A stretch of 64,000 bases of DNA from Vandiemenella viatica (GCA_031002005.1 JARYHS010008074.1:279249930-279313929); one strand, 5' to 3'; positions 13,000 through 25,346 are shown, numbered from the stretch's first letter. The notes: generated by a model not told the origin, from the sequence alone. Translations and numbers: made by a program.

Positions 13000-15900
13000 G
13001 AATTTATTATTGTCCTGCTATAGACTGGTTATATGATTTCGGAGCTAATGTTTTCCCCGTCTCTTGAGCTAGTACCATCAATGACATGGCAGAAATTTGT
13101 TTTTTACTTACCTGCCATTCATTAAAGACCTATAGATCTAGTACTTGATGCATAAAACAGCTTGTAAATATATATATACATATATAAAATACTCTGCATA
13201 AACTAGTTGCTCATAAGGAGAAGGGGAGCATACAGAAATAGAAGTTACGATTCACAATGCACAACATATAGCAAATTAGAATAGGTAAACTGTATTATTG
13301 GTGAATTACTGATAATAGATTGGTGAAAATATTCTAAACGAGATAAAATGTATTTCTAAAGAAATTATCATTATCAATTGCTATGTAATAAACAGAGAAA
13401 GCTTGCCATTAAACGTATGATTTGTCGTGGCACTCTTTTGACACCATTTCCATGTAGCATAAGTCACAGCTTATATTAGTGAAACGTGGTGAGAAAATCC
13501 TTTTGAGGATAATATATTTCAAATTCTATGAATAATTCTTTAGCGTATTGTCGCAGGAAATAGTTCTTCATCAGGACTCGACGATCTTCCAAACACTCTG
13601 TGTAAACATTATCAGTAGGTTTCTCTCCGTCCTCATTATTAAATACAACATTTAAATGTAAAACTTATGATATATACATGCCAAAACTAATTAAATGTCT
13701 CTTACTGGTGTTGTTAGTCCTAATTGTTCTTTATATCTGTGAAATATCATATTAAAAACATCAAAGATAACAATATGGAGATACAACATGATAATTTTCA
13801 ATTGTTTTTCACTTTAGTACTTACATTTTGTCTCGTTAAATTCCGTTTATGGAAAAAGATTTAATAAAGTTATAAACTTACAAAAACTCGGAGAATTTCT
13901 ATTGGCCTTTACAGAATGATATCTTAAGCATGATCTAGTTAGCAATACTAAGAAGTCTTGTTGTTCGCACCCAGTAAAGTAATTAGTTTGTTCAGTTATA
14001 AATCAAGATATATCACTCATATTTATCTGCATCTCGTACTTTTGGTGTTGCTGGTATTTCGAAAAATCTTTATAGATTCAAGTCTGTTCTACAGGCGTAG
14101 GTCCTACATTGTTCTGCTATGTCTTGCTCTTGGACGTTAGATATCTAGACTTAGAATTTGCCCAAATCTATATTTGTGCCATTGAATAATGTCACATTAA
14201 TGTTTTTTGCTGTGTTTGTTCTATTTTTAAATGTGTATGGATTGTTTAGAACCTCTAGATTTAGTTCAAAACTAGTCTTTTCCAGTGACATTTCTGTCTC
14301 ATCTCTGATCTTACTGTGCCAAGGGTACACTGTGTATATTATAGCCCTGTTTCTGCTTCTTCTTCAATTTTCCTCATTTCTTCCAGGTAGCCATCTATTT
14401 CATCTCCGTATTGATAGCATAGATTAGCTAATACATTTCTCGCATATCGCGTTGTTATGTCCACACAAACAGCTTTCCCATTGCATAACTGTACCATCTT
14501 TGTGACTGTATAATTTCTGTTTAGTACATTAATAGCGGTCATTGGATGGCTACTAGCTTATGGAAGATGTGTATCTATGAATCTCTTAGGCCATTTTGTT
14601 GCCTATAATCAATTCCATTGCGGCCATGTGTTATTACTAGTTGTCTCTATAAATTATTGTCTCCATAAACTTGTCTTTGGCGAGTAATCATTTCTTACCA
14701 TTGTTAACGAAAATCAAGTTTCAATGCCTAAACACTTCAAAAAGGAAGCTCATAAAATCACAGAGTGCCGAGAAACGCATAATGTCCCTGTAGTGTGTCA
14801 ATCAAAATCCTTTTTATAGGCTAATAGTAATCTACTAAGTACAAATAAAAATCTTAATGACACGAATAAAAGGATTATTCTTCTTGTTGTCACAAAATTC
14901 AAGTTGTTTACTTCTTTTTAATTAAATTTCTACCAAATACGTTCCACTTTTTGATACATCTGAACTTTTATGTTTGCATTCTCTTAGGAACGACGTTCAA
15001 TGAATTCTCGATTGGAAGACTGAAGATAGAAAGGAGTTTCCTTCCTTTCAGTGAAGCTGTCTTTTCGATGCTAGGCGTCAGGCGACGCTATTGAATTCCA
15101 AATGCAGGTCCTCCGGCTTTTATTGCCTCGCAGACGCTATGTAAATTGTTGGCAAACAGAGTCGGAGTCGATAGTGAGTTCCTTGAGAGCTCTCGCAGTA
15201 TACTGTTACCGCTCGACAGTTTATATTCAACAGCTACAGCAAAAACCGTAGCAGCGAGAGGAGCTATTCTCACGAGAATTGAATATACGGTGGGATCCTG
15301 CATTTATGCATACGACTACTTTTTTTTTTTTTTGTTGATAATGTGATATATATAGAAGAAAACCTTAATACTGATCAACCAACTTTCTTTTACCTTTTTT
15401 AAAAATATTGTTTGATTAAGACAGAGTTAGGAGTTATTGTAATTTCTGAAACTGAAAATTTCATAAATCATGAAAGTATAAATTAAATATTTAATGGAAG
15501 TGTCTGAGTTACAATTAAGATAACATCAGAAGGTTATTTTATTCTGCCGTTCAGCCACTATCTAGTTGTTAGATGACTAATACGTACCAGTTTATTGCTA
15601 CAATCTTCTTATTCAGAGTTAAATTCCAGTTTTTGCTGATAAATCTGAACTTTTATGTTCGTATTCCAGGAATGAGGTTCAGTGAATTCCCGATAGGAAA
15701 ACTGAAGGCACTCGCAAAGTATTCATCAGAAACCGGTTTTAGTGTTGAAAAGTATATATTTTTACACCGAAACTATTATGTCAAGTACTCATCGAAATAC
15801 GAATCCTGAGAACTATGCACACATATTAACAAATTCTTTATCAATTTTCTTTGGTGCAATTTCTTAAGCAAGAAGTTCATCGTAATTCTTTTTCAGCTTC

Positions 15901-16317
15901 ACTTTTGAGTCTTACTAAGCAGTTCAGTGTATCATCTCTCTCAGGCACGACGATCCATAATTTATAAATTCATTTGACAATTCGGCGGCTGTTTGTATTT
16001 CTTAAAGATAAATAAACGAAAATTTTTAATGTTGTCTTGTCCTTCAGAAAACCTGATGGTAAGATTAATTGAAAACTAAGTTGCTCATTAATATTGTTTG
16101 TAGTATGCATTCTTTATAACGATTTAAGTCTACGGTAATATCACTTAACAAATCTTGTGCTACGCTTTTTCTCTAGTTTTCTTTCCATATATTTCACCAG
16201 CTACCGTAACTTCTGTTATATTCCAGAGCGTTTTTAAAGGAAGATGTCCTTGCGTAGTGCTGTATTATGTTATTGTTGAAGAATTAAATGAAAGAAAACT
16301 CAAACATGGACGTATAT
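13000..16317. other. Intronic stretch, mostly unannotated
   Basis: Holds the duplication at 14925-15706. Minus-strand frames at 14339-14542 and 15088-15303 look mildly protein-like but are unidentified. Confidence 0.45.
14925..15706 (+). repeat. Exon-like direct duplication, two ~90-bp copies 683 bp apart
   Basis: Copy one (14925-15024) and copy two (15619-15706) share TCTGAACTTTTATGTT, a pyrimidine-rich stretch ending in AG, then GTTCA-TGAATTC-CGAT-GGAA-ACTGAAG. In one frame both encode a similar peptide (FNEFSIGRLK and FSEFPIGKLK). The acceptor-like context is at the same place in both. No longer frame supports a gene. Confidence 0.6.
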
Positions 16318-16530
16318 GTGCCCGCCCCGATGGTTCAGTTGGTTTCGGCGCCACGATTCTGTCCGGCGCTGGAACGGGATTAGCTCGTTCGAGTTCTGGT
16401 GATGAAAGAAATTTTTATCGTCAAGACATCGCTGGCAGATTAGAAGAAGTGGTGGTGCACAATTCCTAACCACCAGCGTAAAAGTCCTCGGTTAATTCCC
16501 AAACCTCTCCGCAGTGACTATGGATTTCTG
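16318..16530 (+). repeat. SINE family D, tRNA-derived
   Basis: GCCCGCCCCGATGGTTCAGT then TGGTTTCGGCGC forms an A-box-like head; GCTCGTTCGAGTTCTGG fits a B-box. The body runs AGAAGTGGTGGTGCACAATT, CCTAACCACCAGCG, CCTCGGTTAATTCCC and ACCTCTCCGCAGTGA. Confidence 0.65.
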
Positions 16531-18609
16531 GCAAACAATACATTAGTGTTTCACAACCTGTGGTCCGCAGGTAGAATATTAAAAACTTAGATACCGTACT
16601 TGTATTAGGCTACTAGCGAGAATCTATCTAAAAGCTATCAATATTTCAATGACGAGGCAAAAATCAGGAATTTCCATGAAATGAGGATAGGACTCCATTG
16701 TTCCTTCAGTAAATTATTCACTAAATACTGTACACACAGAAATGGCCAGCGTGGTGCGTTTCCACACCAACTTTTCAGAGGTTACGCTTTCTTCGGCCAA
16801 TCACAGTTTTTGTCTTTATACAGGCATTTATGCCTTAAAAATACACTTTTTTTAATGTGGCGACGGGATCTGGCGACGTGCACCGCGGCTGGAGTAGGCC
16901 ATGTTGCCGACCCTGCCGCAACACAGGTGGCAACGCCCGGGTTTTCCTGCCGGTCACGAGAGTCGAAGAGATGTGTGCGCTTGGCGTTGGCGCTGACGTT
17001 AAGTGAGGACAGCAATTGTAGTGGGTGGTACTGGCCCCCCGACACTAGACGGCATGTGCTGGGGGTTGAGCTGAGCTGGTCGTCTCAAGGTCGGCGGACT
17101 AGAGAGTGGTCGCTAGGGTGAACGCACCCGGCACTCTGGAAACAATTCGGCCGTGGATACATGTGGGATTTCTGAGCGGAGGAGACCAAGCCTGGAGCTC
17201 GACGAGCACGCACCGCCCGCGGCCATCACAGCAGTAATCACCGTACGCGGTAATTCTGCGTAACATTCACCGGATGTTCACAATGGTTTAGCCCGAAACA
17301 TATACAATGTTCAACTCACTGCTCGTTCAGTTGTTTGTACTTTCTAAGTTTTTTAATGTAATAATTAATGAATAAATCTCAAGACAAATTTTAGAATACA
17401 CACAAACAGTAAAAACAACAACCACATGTCTGCAGGTATTGCTAAGGGAAACGTCACAGATCGAGAGATTTTTAATGAGAAGGTGAACTCATGGGAAGTT
17501 ATTTCAGAGACGAAAAAGGGAAAATCAAAACACATCTGGACTGCCGAAGAAAAGAAAACCGTCAGCGAAAGAATGAAAAATTATTGGTCCGACAAGAAGA
17601 ACATCCCAATTAGGAATTGAACGCATCCAGTCAGGATTGCTTATCGTTCTCTACTATGGGGACATACGATAATAATAATAAACTACGCTTTCTTTGTTGG
17701 TGTTTGAAATTTCATTTACATTAATTCATTTTAACACAATCCTGAAAGGCAATGTGTCATGTTTCTGTAGGTAAACATTAATAAGCAAATTATTTCAAGT
17801 ACCCAACACTGGGGATTACAATACCTTTGCATTAGTCATCAAAGGGAGCTGTTAGATTTTAAGTATTAGATCAATATTTTATTATGAATTTTCAATTTAT
17901 TTATTTCAACGTACACCCAGAAAGGAAAGGTCTTTTACATAATTTAATTTTTTGGGTATCAAAAGTATTAAAAGGAATTCTGGACTTAATTTAACAACAT
18001 TTGCATCAAATAATCAAAACGAATGAAATATAAATTTAACATGATCTGATACCAAGCTAGCAAATTAAAACTCACCATGAACTAAATAGAATATGACTGT
18101 ACATTGACCATGAAACTATATTGAACTCATGGCACTTACGTGTAGTAATTATGTGGATCAGTTATCAGTCGATGACCAATTCAATACCTTATTTTCATGT
18201 AACAAATTCACATGACCATTTCTTTCACATTAATCGGCGTCCCAAGTTTATCTGCCAGCCATTCCGCCTGCAAAGATTGTCACCCCGACCTTGCTCTTCT
18301 ACCTTCTTTGAACTCTCGTAATGCCGTTGTTCAGGGGTGCCCACACATGTCTCGCAAAGTCTGGTCGTCTATAAAATCAACTAGAATTGAACCTTTTCAA
18401 TAGTTTGAATTTTTACCACAATTTTTCATAGATAGTAAACCAACTAAAGAATGATTTTTCTATGAAAATTATTGTAAGTAAATTCGTGTGGTCTTACGAC
18501 ATGGCGACAGAGTTTCGATTTTCCGCGCTTATTAGACCCAAATTGAATTGTGTAATCCGAATCGTGAAGCATCCTGGCGCACTGAAATGAACAATCTAAG
18601 TTCACAAAA
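16531..18609. other. Intronic stretch with a GC-rich island
   Basis: 16860-17240 is a GC-rich island open in both strands (frames of 146 and 87 codons), which is expected where stops are rare; no protein motif is visible. The small frame at 17426 follows. Confidence 0.45.
17426..17620 (+). CDS. Small open frame of 64 codons, coding-like, unidentified
   Basis: ATG at 17426 runs to TGA with a lysine- and glutamate-rich peptide: REIFNEKVNSWEVISETKKG, then HIWTAEEKKTVSERMKNYW and SDKK. The block ‘W-T-x-EEKK-xx-SERMKxYW’ looks like a short helical DNA- or RNA-binding stretch such as those in mobile-element proteins. Base use in the frame differs from the A+T-rich DNA that follows. I do not recognise it, and it may be a fragment of a transposon protein. 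Confidence 0.3.
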   Translation: MSAGIAKGNVTDREIFNEKVNSWEVISETKKGKSKHIWTAEEKKTVSERMKNYWSDKKNIPIRN

Positions 18610-18700
18610 AATCCTAGCCACATCGGAATTCCGATGCAGGATCCTGAATTTTGAAGCGGAGCGCCTTATCAAGTGAGTTACCATACCGCTCACAAATTTG
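18610..18700 (-). repeat. tRNA-like SINE head fragment
   Basis: The minus strand reads GGTAACTCACTTGATAAGGC, CCGCTTCAAAATTCAGGATC and a CATCGGAATTCC B-box-like end. No usable tRNA fold; taken as a SINE head. Confidence 0.5.
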
Positions 18701-19430
18701 AACAATCAGAGCTGAAAACAGCGCTAAAAGATAACGAAGTTAATGATTTCAACAACACTGACTGGGACGATTGGTAGGTAACATTTGATGTGTAATGCTT
18801 GAAGGGATGCGGCCCGTATGTCGACGGAAGGTGACGGTGGTGGAGGCTGTAGCGAGGCGCGACGCTCTGCTAAGCCTCTTAGCGCGCCTTCACGCGGCTT
18901 TGCAGTGTCGACGGCGCTCTTGCCAGAGTGAATCAAGTTAATGCGAGTGCCTCGTCTTGACAGTGCGTCTCCGCCAGCTTGCTGTCTCAGAACGCACATC
19001 TCGCTGTACAGATTTCATGTGTAAAGAAGCTACTTATTAGAGTGTTATACGCAGCAGTGTTCTGGAATTAACAACAAATTAGTTTTGCGAATAGTACTCC
19101 TGAAAAGTTATTTTTAGAACTTTGCTCTATAGATTTTCCATATTATCATTCGGCGTGATTAGCTGCTTAAATACCAACTTATTGTATTGCTATTTCTAAT
19201 TTAGCCAGCTCTAATCACTACCTTTCAGTCCGTACTACGCTAAAACAGTTCCATAGGACCCTAACAGTGGATTATTTGACGCCGGACATAACTTCACCGA
19301 TCGCATCAGCTACGACAACACGAACACACCTATCCACTTAAAACGCTTGAGCCTTAGCCAAGACTGGAACCACTTACGTATTCGTTTCCCAGGTTGAACT
19401 GCATCAAATTTTCCCTTGTTGATTTTTGTC
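18701..19430. other. Intronic stretch with a GC-rich island
   Basis: 18790-18990 is GC-rich (GGTGACGGTGGTGGAGGC and neighbours); the remainder is plain A+T-rich DNA. Confidence 0.45.
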
Positions 19431-19685
19431 CACGAGCGGTCTGGTGACTCAGTGGTTGAAGCGTCTGAGGGGAAATTGGAAGGTTCCTGGTTCAAATATC
19501 TCTCTCGGTGGGAATTTTCAAAGACCCCTAACACGACCTTCACCTCTGGCACCGCTCAGTGTGTAATGGTAAGTATTCAGAAGGGTTCCTTGGTTCGGAA
19601 TACACGTTAAGCGGCAGGTCCCTATAACCGGTAATTTAGTAAGCCTCTAAAGAGGAGCGTGCGTGGCAAATCGAAAATTCGGCGG
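19431..19685 (+). repeat. SINE family C, tRNA-derived
   Basis: Head CTGGTGACTCAGTGGTTGAA (A-box like) and GGTTCCTGGTTCAAATATC (B-box), then GGGAATTTTCAAAGACCCC and ACCTTCACCTCTGGC. The tail carries AGCGGCAGGTCCCTATAACC. The relative is on the minus strand at 22790. Confidence 0.8.
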
Positions 19686-19915
19686 GTGGACACATCGGGG
19701 ATATCCGGCAAAATAATGTCATACGCATTATTATTTTTCTACCACGTGAAATGATGACTTGTATTACTGATGCCATTTTTTTACTGATAGAACCATTAGC
19801 TGTCATTTTGACTGAACTATGGGCTCAGTGAAATTCCGAACTTTTTTTATTATTCTTTCATCTATTTTCATTCATCACAATGATAATCAATCATAATACG
19901 ATGGGTAGATGTTTT

Positions 19916-19965
19916 TGTTGTTGTTGGGGTTTAAGGGCGCGTCGACGGCGAGGTCATTGGCGCCA
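19916..19965 (+). repeat. Short repeat fragment with GTTTAAGGGCGC core
   Basis: GGGTTTAAGGGCGCGTCGAC then GGCGAGGTCATTGGCGCC resembles a dispersed arthropod repeat (‘GTTTAAGG.CGC..CAAC....GGTCAT.AGCGCC’). Only about 50 bp is left. Confidence 0.5.
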
Positions 19966-22789
19966 TGGGTAGATGGGTAGTATAGTCGTGATGCCAAGAT
20001 TCTTTCAGGCGTAAAGATGATTGGCCATCTTCCGCGAGCCAGTGACGTCCGAAGATGGTTAAGTTCTAGTCTCTCTCCGTAGATATTATTTTATACCAGT
20101 CTTAGAGTAGAGTTTATAGCCAGTTCATTTAAAAGAGGCGGTTCATGTTCACTACGCTTAATCCCCACTCTGCTGCCTTTACCTCTAATGCGAAGGAGAA
20201 ATTTACCATCGCCTACATCGACACAGCGACCAGCCCGGCGAAGTAGGAAGGGAGGGGGGGGGGGGGGTTAGTTGGGGAGCCGGGCCAAGGGAACATGTTT
20301 GTGCCTTGGGCGCCGGCAGGATTACTTAAGGGAGGTGCATCTGTATCTTTTTTATACATTATATACTTATTAACTAAGGATACTGAATTTATCTAAAAGA
20401 CGTTGAACAAATTTACACAACAACCTAGGGGTCTTAAGTTATTATCCAAACAGTGAACTTAATAATAAAATTTTGTTTTTTAATCTTTTTCTGTGTATTT
20501 TCTTTCATAGCAAGGGGTGCAAGTGCGCCCTCTTGTCCCCCCCCCTCCCTCCCGGCCCTATGGTTTGTGCAATGATGTAATATTTTTTACCTCTAGATTA
20601 AAATTGATAAAACGTCATAAAGAAAGACATGAACTTCTCTTAAATCTATCCATGATTAGTTACAGAAATTCATTACCTAAATTTTTTTTGTAAGAAGATG
20701 AGAACGTATTTATTTTATTAAACAATCGGAGAAAATTTACACGAAACGTAGGTTTTCACAACATATATCAGTAAACATCACCATACATATCAATATGTCC
20801 GTGATGAAATTGTAATAATAATAAATACAATAATAAAGGAATTAGTCTTTATGTTTTTTTTAAAAATTACAAGTTCCTTAGAGGTTTCTCCAAAACAATA
20901 AAAATTACCCTCATTTTTACATTTTTAAAGCTATTGTTATAATAACGCAGTATATATATACTTTTAGTTTCTTCCGCACAACCATGTCTGAAATACGACC
21001 TTATAGAATGGTCGTCTACAGAAGATTTATGTTCATTCCAATACGTGTAAGATTGACTAACATCGTTTTTAGATAAATGAGTTAATTTTGAAATCTCTAA
21101 CAATTTTAAAAGCACCTTTATAAACTTAAATAAAGGGATTGCATATAATCATATTATTGCTATATTATGTCGTTAGCTTCAAATTTATTGCATTTTTTTA
21201 GAAGGTAGTGACTTTCATTAGTTGCGACCATGTATTTATATCTTTGTGGCAATGAATCTTAGGGGTTTTCTGAGTACTGGTGACTGAATTCTTTGGCTTC
21301 AAACATATTTACATTAATCACATCAGTTACGAGAAAATGAGCACAATGCTTCATTAAAACTCTTATGTCCTACAAGAGGTTGGAACGCTTCCTAGTACTG
21401 ATCGGTATCACATTTATACTTGCTGATGTTATTTCGGTAGATTCCTTCTACGACATGCATTAATGATGTATCCTGTGGATTTGTTATCGATAAAAACATT
21501 AGTGTCATTGTGACACAAAATAAAATGGATTAAGTTCTTATTTTTAATGCAAAATGCTGCAAGCTCTTACGCAGCCGACGTATGGGAAAGAGCAGTAGAT
21601 TAATGTGTGTTTCAATGTTTTGTGCGAGTAGAATGCAGACATATTACGCTCATCAATTTAAATGCAGTGAATATAACGTTTTCTTTATTTTGTGTGTGTA
21701 TTTCTATTCGCTCCACCGAAACTTTGAATTAATTTTTTTAGATCATTTTCTGTAAGACGAGCTATACAGGATCGAACTGATATGCTATTTGCTGCGTTTA
21801 TATTATTTTATTAACTTTTCTATACGTCACCTTAATCAGCCTAGGAGAATTAAGAGCAAGCTTTTTAATGTAGAATGTAGGTTTTCACCTAATTTCTTGG
21901 CAATAATACGAATACAAGGGCTCTTTCAATGGAGGCGTGTAGTATTTCACAGAAAAAGAAAGCTATCGCAGCTTAGGCGTATAGTGACTTGCTGAGAAAA
22001 ATGTCCTCGTGGGGTCCAATCGGGCTAACCTATTAGTTGGTCTAGCGTAACGAGGTAGCGGTCTGATTTAAAGATGTACAGTGCAGATCACATACGATCA
22101 GGGATGTAGCCAAATGATCAGTTCAGTCGTGTTCCTCTGATATTGTAGAAGTTAAAGTGATGAATGACAAGCGTTTGAAATGGACTGGTTCAAATATTGT
22201 TAATAGGAGTATATGCCGTATACGACGTCGACGACAATTTAATACGTTTGATTAATTTAATTTTAACCTCAAGCAGTTGGAAGTTACCTTTGCTTCAGCC
22301 GTTTGATGATGAATTTTATGCATAGCTCAGCTTTTGATTTTGCAGTTGGACATTATTTTACATAAACTCAACTTTTAACATAATATCAATAAAGTTGTGT
22401 GTCGTGAAGCCAGTACTTTTAAATAAATTCAAATTTCCCTGCATTTTGTATATTATCGGCGAAACTTTTAACCATGTAAAGAATAAATAATCAACCTCGG
22501 TATGATTAAATGATTTCAGTTTCGTGATTTAGTGGACATTGATTAAGTAGGTACAGTATCATCATATTAAAAAAAGAAAAATAATAAAAACCGTCGCAGA
22601 GGTCAAGATTACTAGGATAATTCAGACATACTTGCAATACTTCCTCCTTGACATTATATGTTTGTACAGGAGATACAACGAACAACTGCTACGCTAGAAG
22701 TAGTTGTAGTGACAAGGATGACGGACATTTGCTTCACCTGATTCGAATGGATTTTTGACGGACACCTATTATTTATAAAGGACCTGCAG
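19966..22789. other. Intronic stretch, G-tract pair otherwise nothing recognised
   Basis: Outside the G-tracts this is A+T-rich with no supported feature. Confidence 0.5.
20240..20560. repeat. Pair of oppositely oriented G-tracts
   Basis: A run of 14 G at 20254-20267 on the plus strand and, on the minus strand, GGGAGGGAGG then seven more G ending at 20537. Both fit G-quadruplex rules (the second as G3-A-G3-A-G9), on opposite strands about 270 bp apart, with GGAAGGGAGG-like flanks on each. Confidence 0.7.
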
Positions 22790-22975
22790 TTTAACATGCA
22801 ACCAGAACGACGGAGCGTCCTAGCATCTTCCCATTAACGAAGCAAGACTTTGGCAGAGGTGAAGGTAAACTTTAAGATGCCTAATTCCTGGCGAGGCCAA
22901 GATTGAAACTGGGGACTTCAACCGACGCGCCTTAACCAACTGAGTCACCAGACACCTCAGTCAGTAGACAGTAGA
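22790..22975 (-). repeat. SINE family C, second copy
   Basis: The minus strand reads TCTGGTGACTCAGTTGGTTA then GGCGCGTCGGTTGAAGTCCC, CAGTTTCAATCTTGG, and TTACCTTCACCTCTGCC, colinear with the copy at 19431. Confidence 0.8.
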
Positions 22976-23423
22976 TATAAATAATACATTGGTTGAATAC
23001 AATTGTTTTCTGGGAGGATTTTACTACATTGCTCTAGGCAGTTTAATATTAAGGGGCGATAGTTTACCGTTTAATGAATGGTTTTGTGATGTATCTAAGA
23101 ATAAATACTTCATTGAACAAGGGAAACTTAGTGACAACAAATTGAAGCCTAAAGCTGTTGTATAGTTTATTCTAGTCATGAGCCGCCTTTATAAATGGGA
23201 AAAAATTAGTATATTACTCTTCCAGAGGGAATTTAATTAAATTCCTAATGTATAACTGGGCGGAAGGAAGCGCTGATACAATATGCACCAAAGCTGAAAT
23301 ACTACTGCGGAATTTACGGTCTCGGTGAACATTAATAACATTAATGTTTAATAAAGTTGGAGAGCTTGTCGCAGTACAAAAAACGAGTCTGGCGGTGCGC
23401 GTCGCCCGAACAATGAGCTATGT

Positions 23424-23457
23424 CCGGTTTTAAACTGGCGCCCTGCCGGACCGGTTT
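23424..23457. promoter_or_regulatory. Cluster of Grainyhead-like half-sites
   Basis: CCGGTTT (23424), AAACTGG (23432) and CCGGTTT (23451) fall within 34 bp of a GC-rich island. The Grainyhead consensus is AACCGGTTT-like; spacing and function are guesses. Confidence 0.3.
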
Positions 23458-23648
23458 AATATTTTAACGGGCTTTGTTCTGGAGCTCACCTGCCTGCATG
23501 TCCGTCACAGCGGGCAGTGGAGATGGACCAGATCGGCCAAGCTGTGCGCAGCGCGCGAGCGGCTCTTTGTCTCGTCGGACACAATGTTCTCTATTCTCTG
23601 TTAAAAGCTACCTGCATTAAATTGAATGATCTAGAAACATCAAAAGTT

Positions 23649-23850
23649 AAAAAATCACGAAAGTACGGATTTTGTAAGAACTACATACACCTAAATCCTA
23701 ATTTTCTATTTCATCGTATGTAAAACTAAAAACCCGTCCAAAAATCATGAAAGAACTGATTTTGAAAAACCTATCTACACTGTAGACCTAATTTCATATT
23801 TCTTTGTATGTCAAACAAAAAAACCAAGAGATTCTAAAGCAAGGATTCAG
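23649..23850 (+). repeat. Direct repeat, unit about 90 bp, two copies plus remnant
   Basis: AAAATCACGAAAGTACGGAT at 23651 and AAAATCATGAAAGAACTGAT at 23741 each run on through CCTAATTT-C-TATTTC-T-GTATGT-AAAC. A third, poorer start follows at about 23835. Confidence 0.7.
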
Positions 23851-24266
23851 AAAAACTCTCTGTAAAATTGGCAGTCCAAATATGCAAACCAGATATTCGT
23901 ACACAGAAATGTCTTAAAGCAACATAAAAGACAGCACGTACCATGCGTCATCAAATTCAGATGTACCTCGAACATAGTACTACTCTAAAATTCAGCTATT
24001 TTAGTAATATGATACAATAATTTCATGTGGTCTATAAGCTATGGTCACAGAGTTTCTTACCGGCTGCGCAATGCTGTGTGTCGTAGCCGTCTAAACCCAT
24101 GGAGGAAAGAAATATATGGAGGAGAAGTGACGTTAAATCTGTGAATCAGGCTCTAAACTCTCCCGCATGGCGGCAGCAGCGGTATTGTAACCCAAAGAAA
24201 TGCCGGGTTCACACTGTGTCTGATGTTCTGATTATTTCATTTTGTAATGTGCATAAGTGTTTTATA

Positions 24267-24337
24267 ATGCCATCTTGTGTTGCATACGGTTGCACAAATA
24301 GGCAAGAAAGGAAAGAACCTGGTATACCATTTCATAT
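24267..24337 (+). CDS. First exon of a THAP-domain protein (exon only)
   Basis: ATG at 24267 opens MPSCVAYGCTNRQERKEPG followed by IPFH, then a consensus donor (AT then GTAAGT, with GT at 24338). This is the classic start of a THAP zinc finger, a C2CH DNA-binding domain in which the two cysteines of C-x4-C bind zinc and the peptide leads into an F-H-x-F-P strand. The exon break after the FH position is common in THAP genes. THAP domains occur in P-type transposases and in host transcription factors. A GC-rich 5' leader with a GCATGGCGGCAGC block lies upstream. I could not find the second half (C-x2-H, AVPTIF box) downstream before the LINE at 24893. It may therefore be a remnant or a gene continuing through a long intron; as it sits antisense inside another gene's intron, a remnant is likelier. 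Confidence 0.6.
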
Positions 24338-24892
24338 GTAAGTTGTATTCTAATAATTGTTGTTGAAGTGGTCAGTGGGAATTGTAAACTTTGGCGCATG
24401 TCTATAAATATTTAGTCATAGCGCTCAATGGGATGACTTTGTTCTCAAATTTTTGTTGGTGTAGTGTAGAAAATTAGCATACCTTGCTATTTTGCACATA
24501 ATAGACTAGCATTACTTTTTAACGAGTGTTGAAAATGAGATTTAAAGGGGGTGTGTTTTACATCGCGGTTCAGTTAATTTAGTATTGCGTTTTCCTTCGT
24601 CACGTTGTAGTTTATACTGTATGATGAAATTAAATGTGTTAAATTATGCTATGCAATCTAGGAATCTTGATGAAGCAAACGATGTTACCGCAAATACAGT
24701 TTGCGATTCAAATACACGTGTTTGGATATGTCTACATAGTTTGATTCTGTAACGGCAATTTAATGGAGATTGTGGTTAGGTCTAAATGCAGTCTGTACCA
24801 GAATGGTTTTGTTGTTCCATAAGGGACAAAGAATTTATCTATTACTGTTAGTAATTTCATGAGAACCAAGTTAGTTACAAAACGTGTATAGC

Positions 24893-25290
24893 GATGGGAT
24901 CCATATCGCAAGGGATTGATTGACACGTTAGAGAAAGTACAGAGGATAGCCGCTCTATTCTTGACCGCTAGTTACAGTCCTTATGTAAGTGTCACAGAGC
25001 TGATACGTGGGTTAGGCTAGGATTGTTTGGCGGACAGACGACGTCTTTTTCGTTTAAATTTGTTGGAGAATATGCGAAAATCTCTAATTTACGAGTGCAA
25101 CGAAATACTTCTTCCGCCAACCTATTTAGGTCGCAATGACAGGAGGGATAAGATGCCGTACTGATACATTTATATATTCTTTCTTTCCTCGTTCTGTTCG
25201 GGATTGGAATACTCTAAAATAGGATTGGTGCTTAGCACCCTCTGCCACCCAGAGTAATTGTGAATTGCAGAGTATAGATGTAGCTGTAGA
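24893..25290 (+). mobile_element. LINE 3' end (family L1a, GTAGAT tail)
   Basis: The frame reads WDPYRKGLIDTLEKVQRIAA then YSPYVSVTELIRGLG, a TAG, DRRRLFRLNLLENM and LPPTYLGRNDRRDKM: the C-terminal region after the reverse transcriptase in CR1/Jockey-like LINEs. The 3' UTR has GTGCTTAGCACCCTCTGCC and ends CAGAGTATAGATGTAGCTGTAG. It is the same family as the minus-strand copy at 50279. 5'-truncated and interrupted by stops. Confidence 0.8.
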
Positions 25291-25346
25291 AACTACTTCC
25301 ACTTCCAGCTATTCCCAATTTAGCTTACGATGTATGGTAAAAAAAT

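Larger units (their letters stand above)
22976..24266. other. Intronic stretch with GC-rich island and 90-bp repeats
   Basis: 23380-23600 is GC-rich and includes the CCGGTTT cluster; the 90-bp repeats follow. Confidence 0.5.

Noticed and set aside
16681..17121. Open frame of 146 codons on the plus strand
   Set aside because: Antisense frame also open; composition explains it and no domain is seen.
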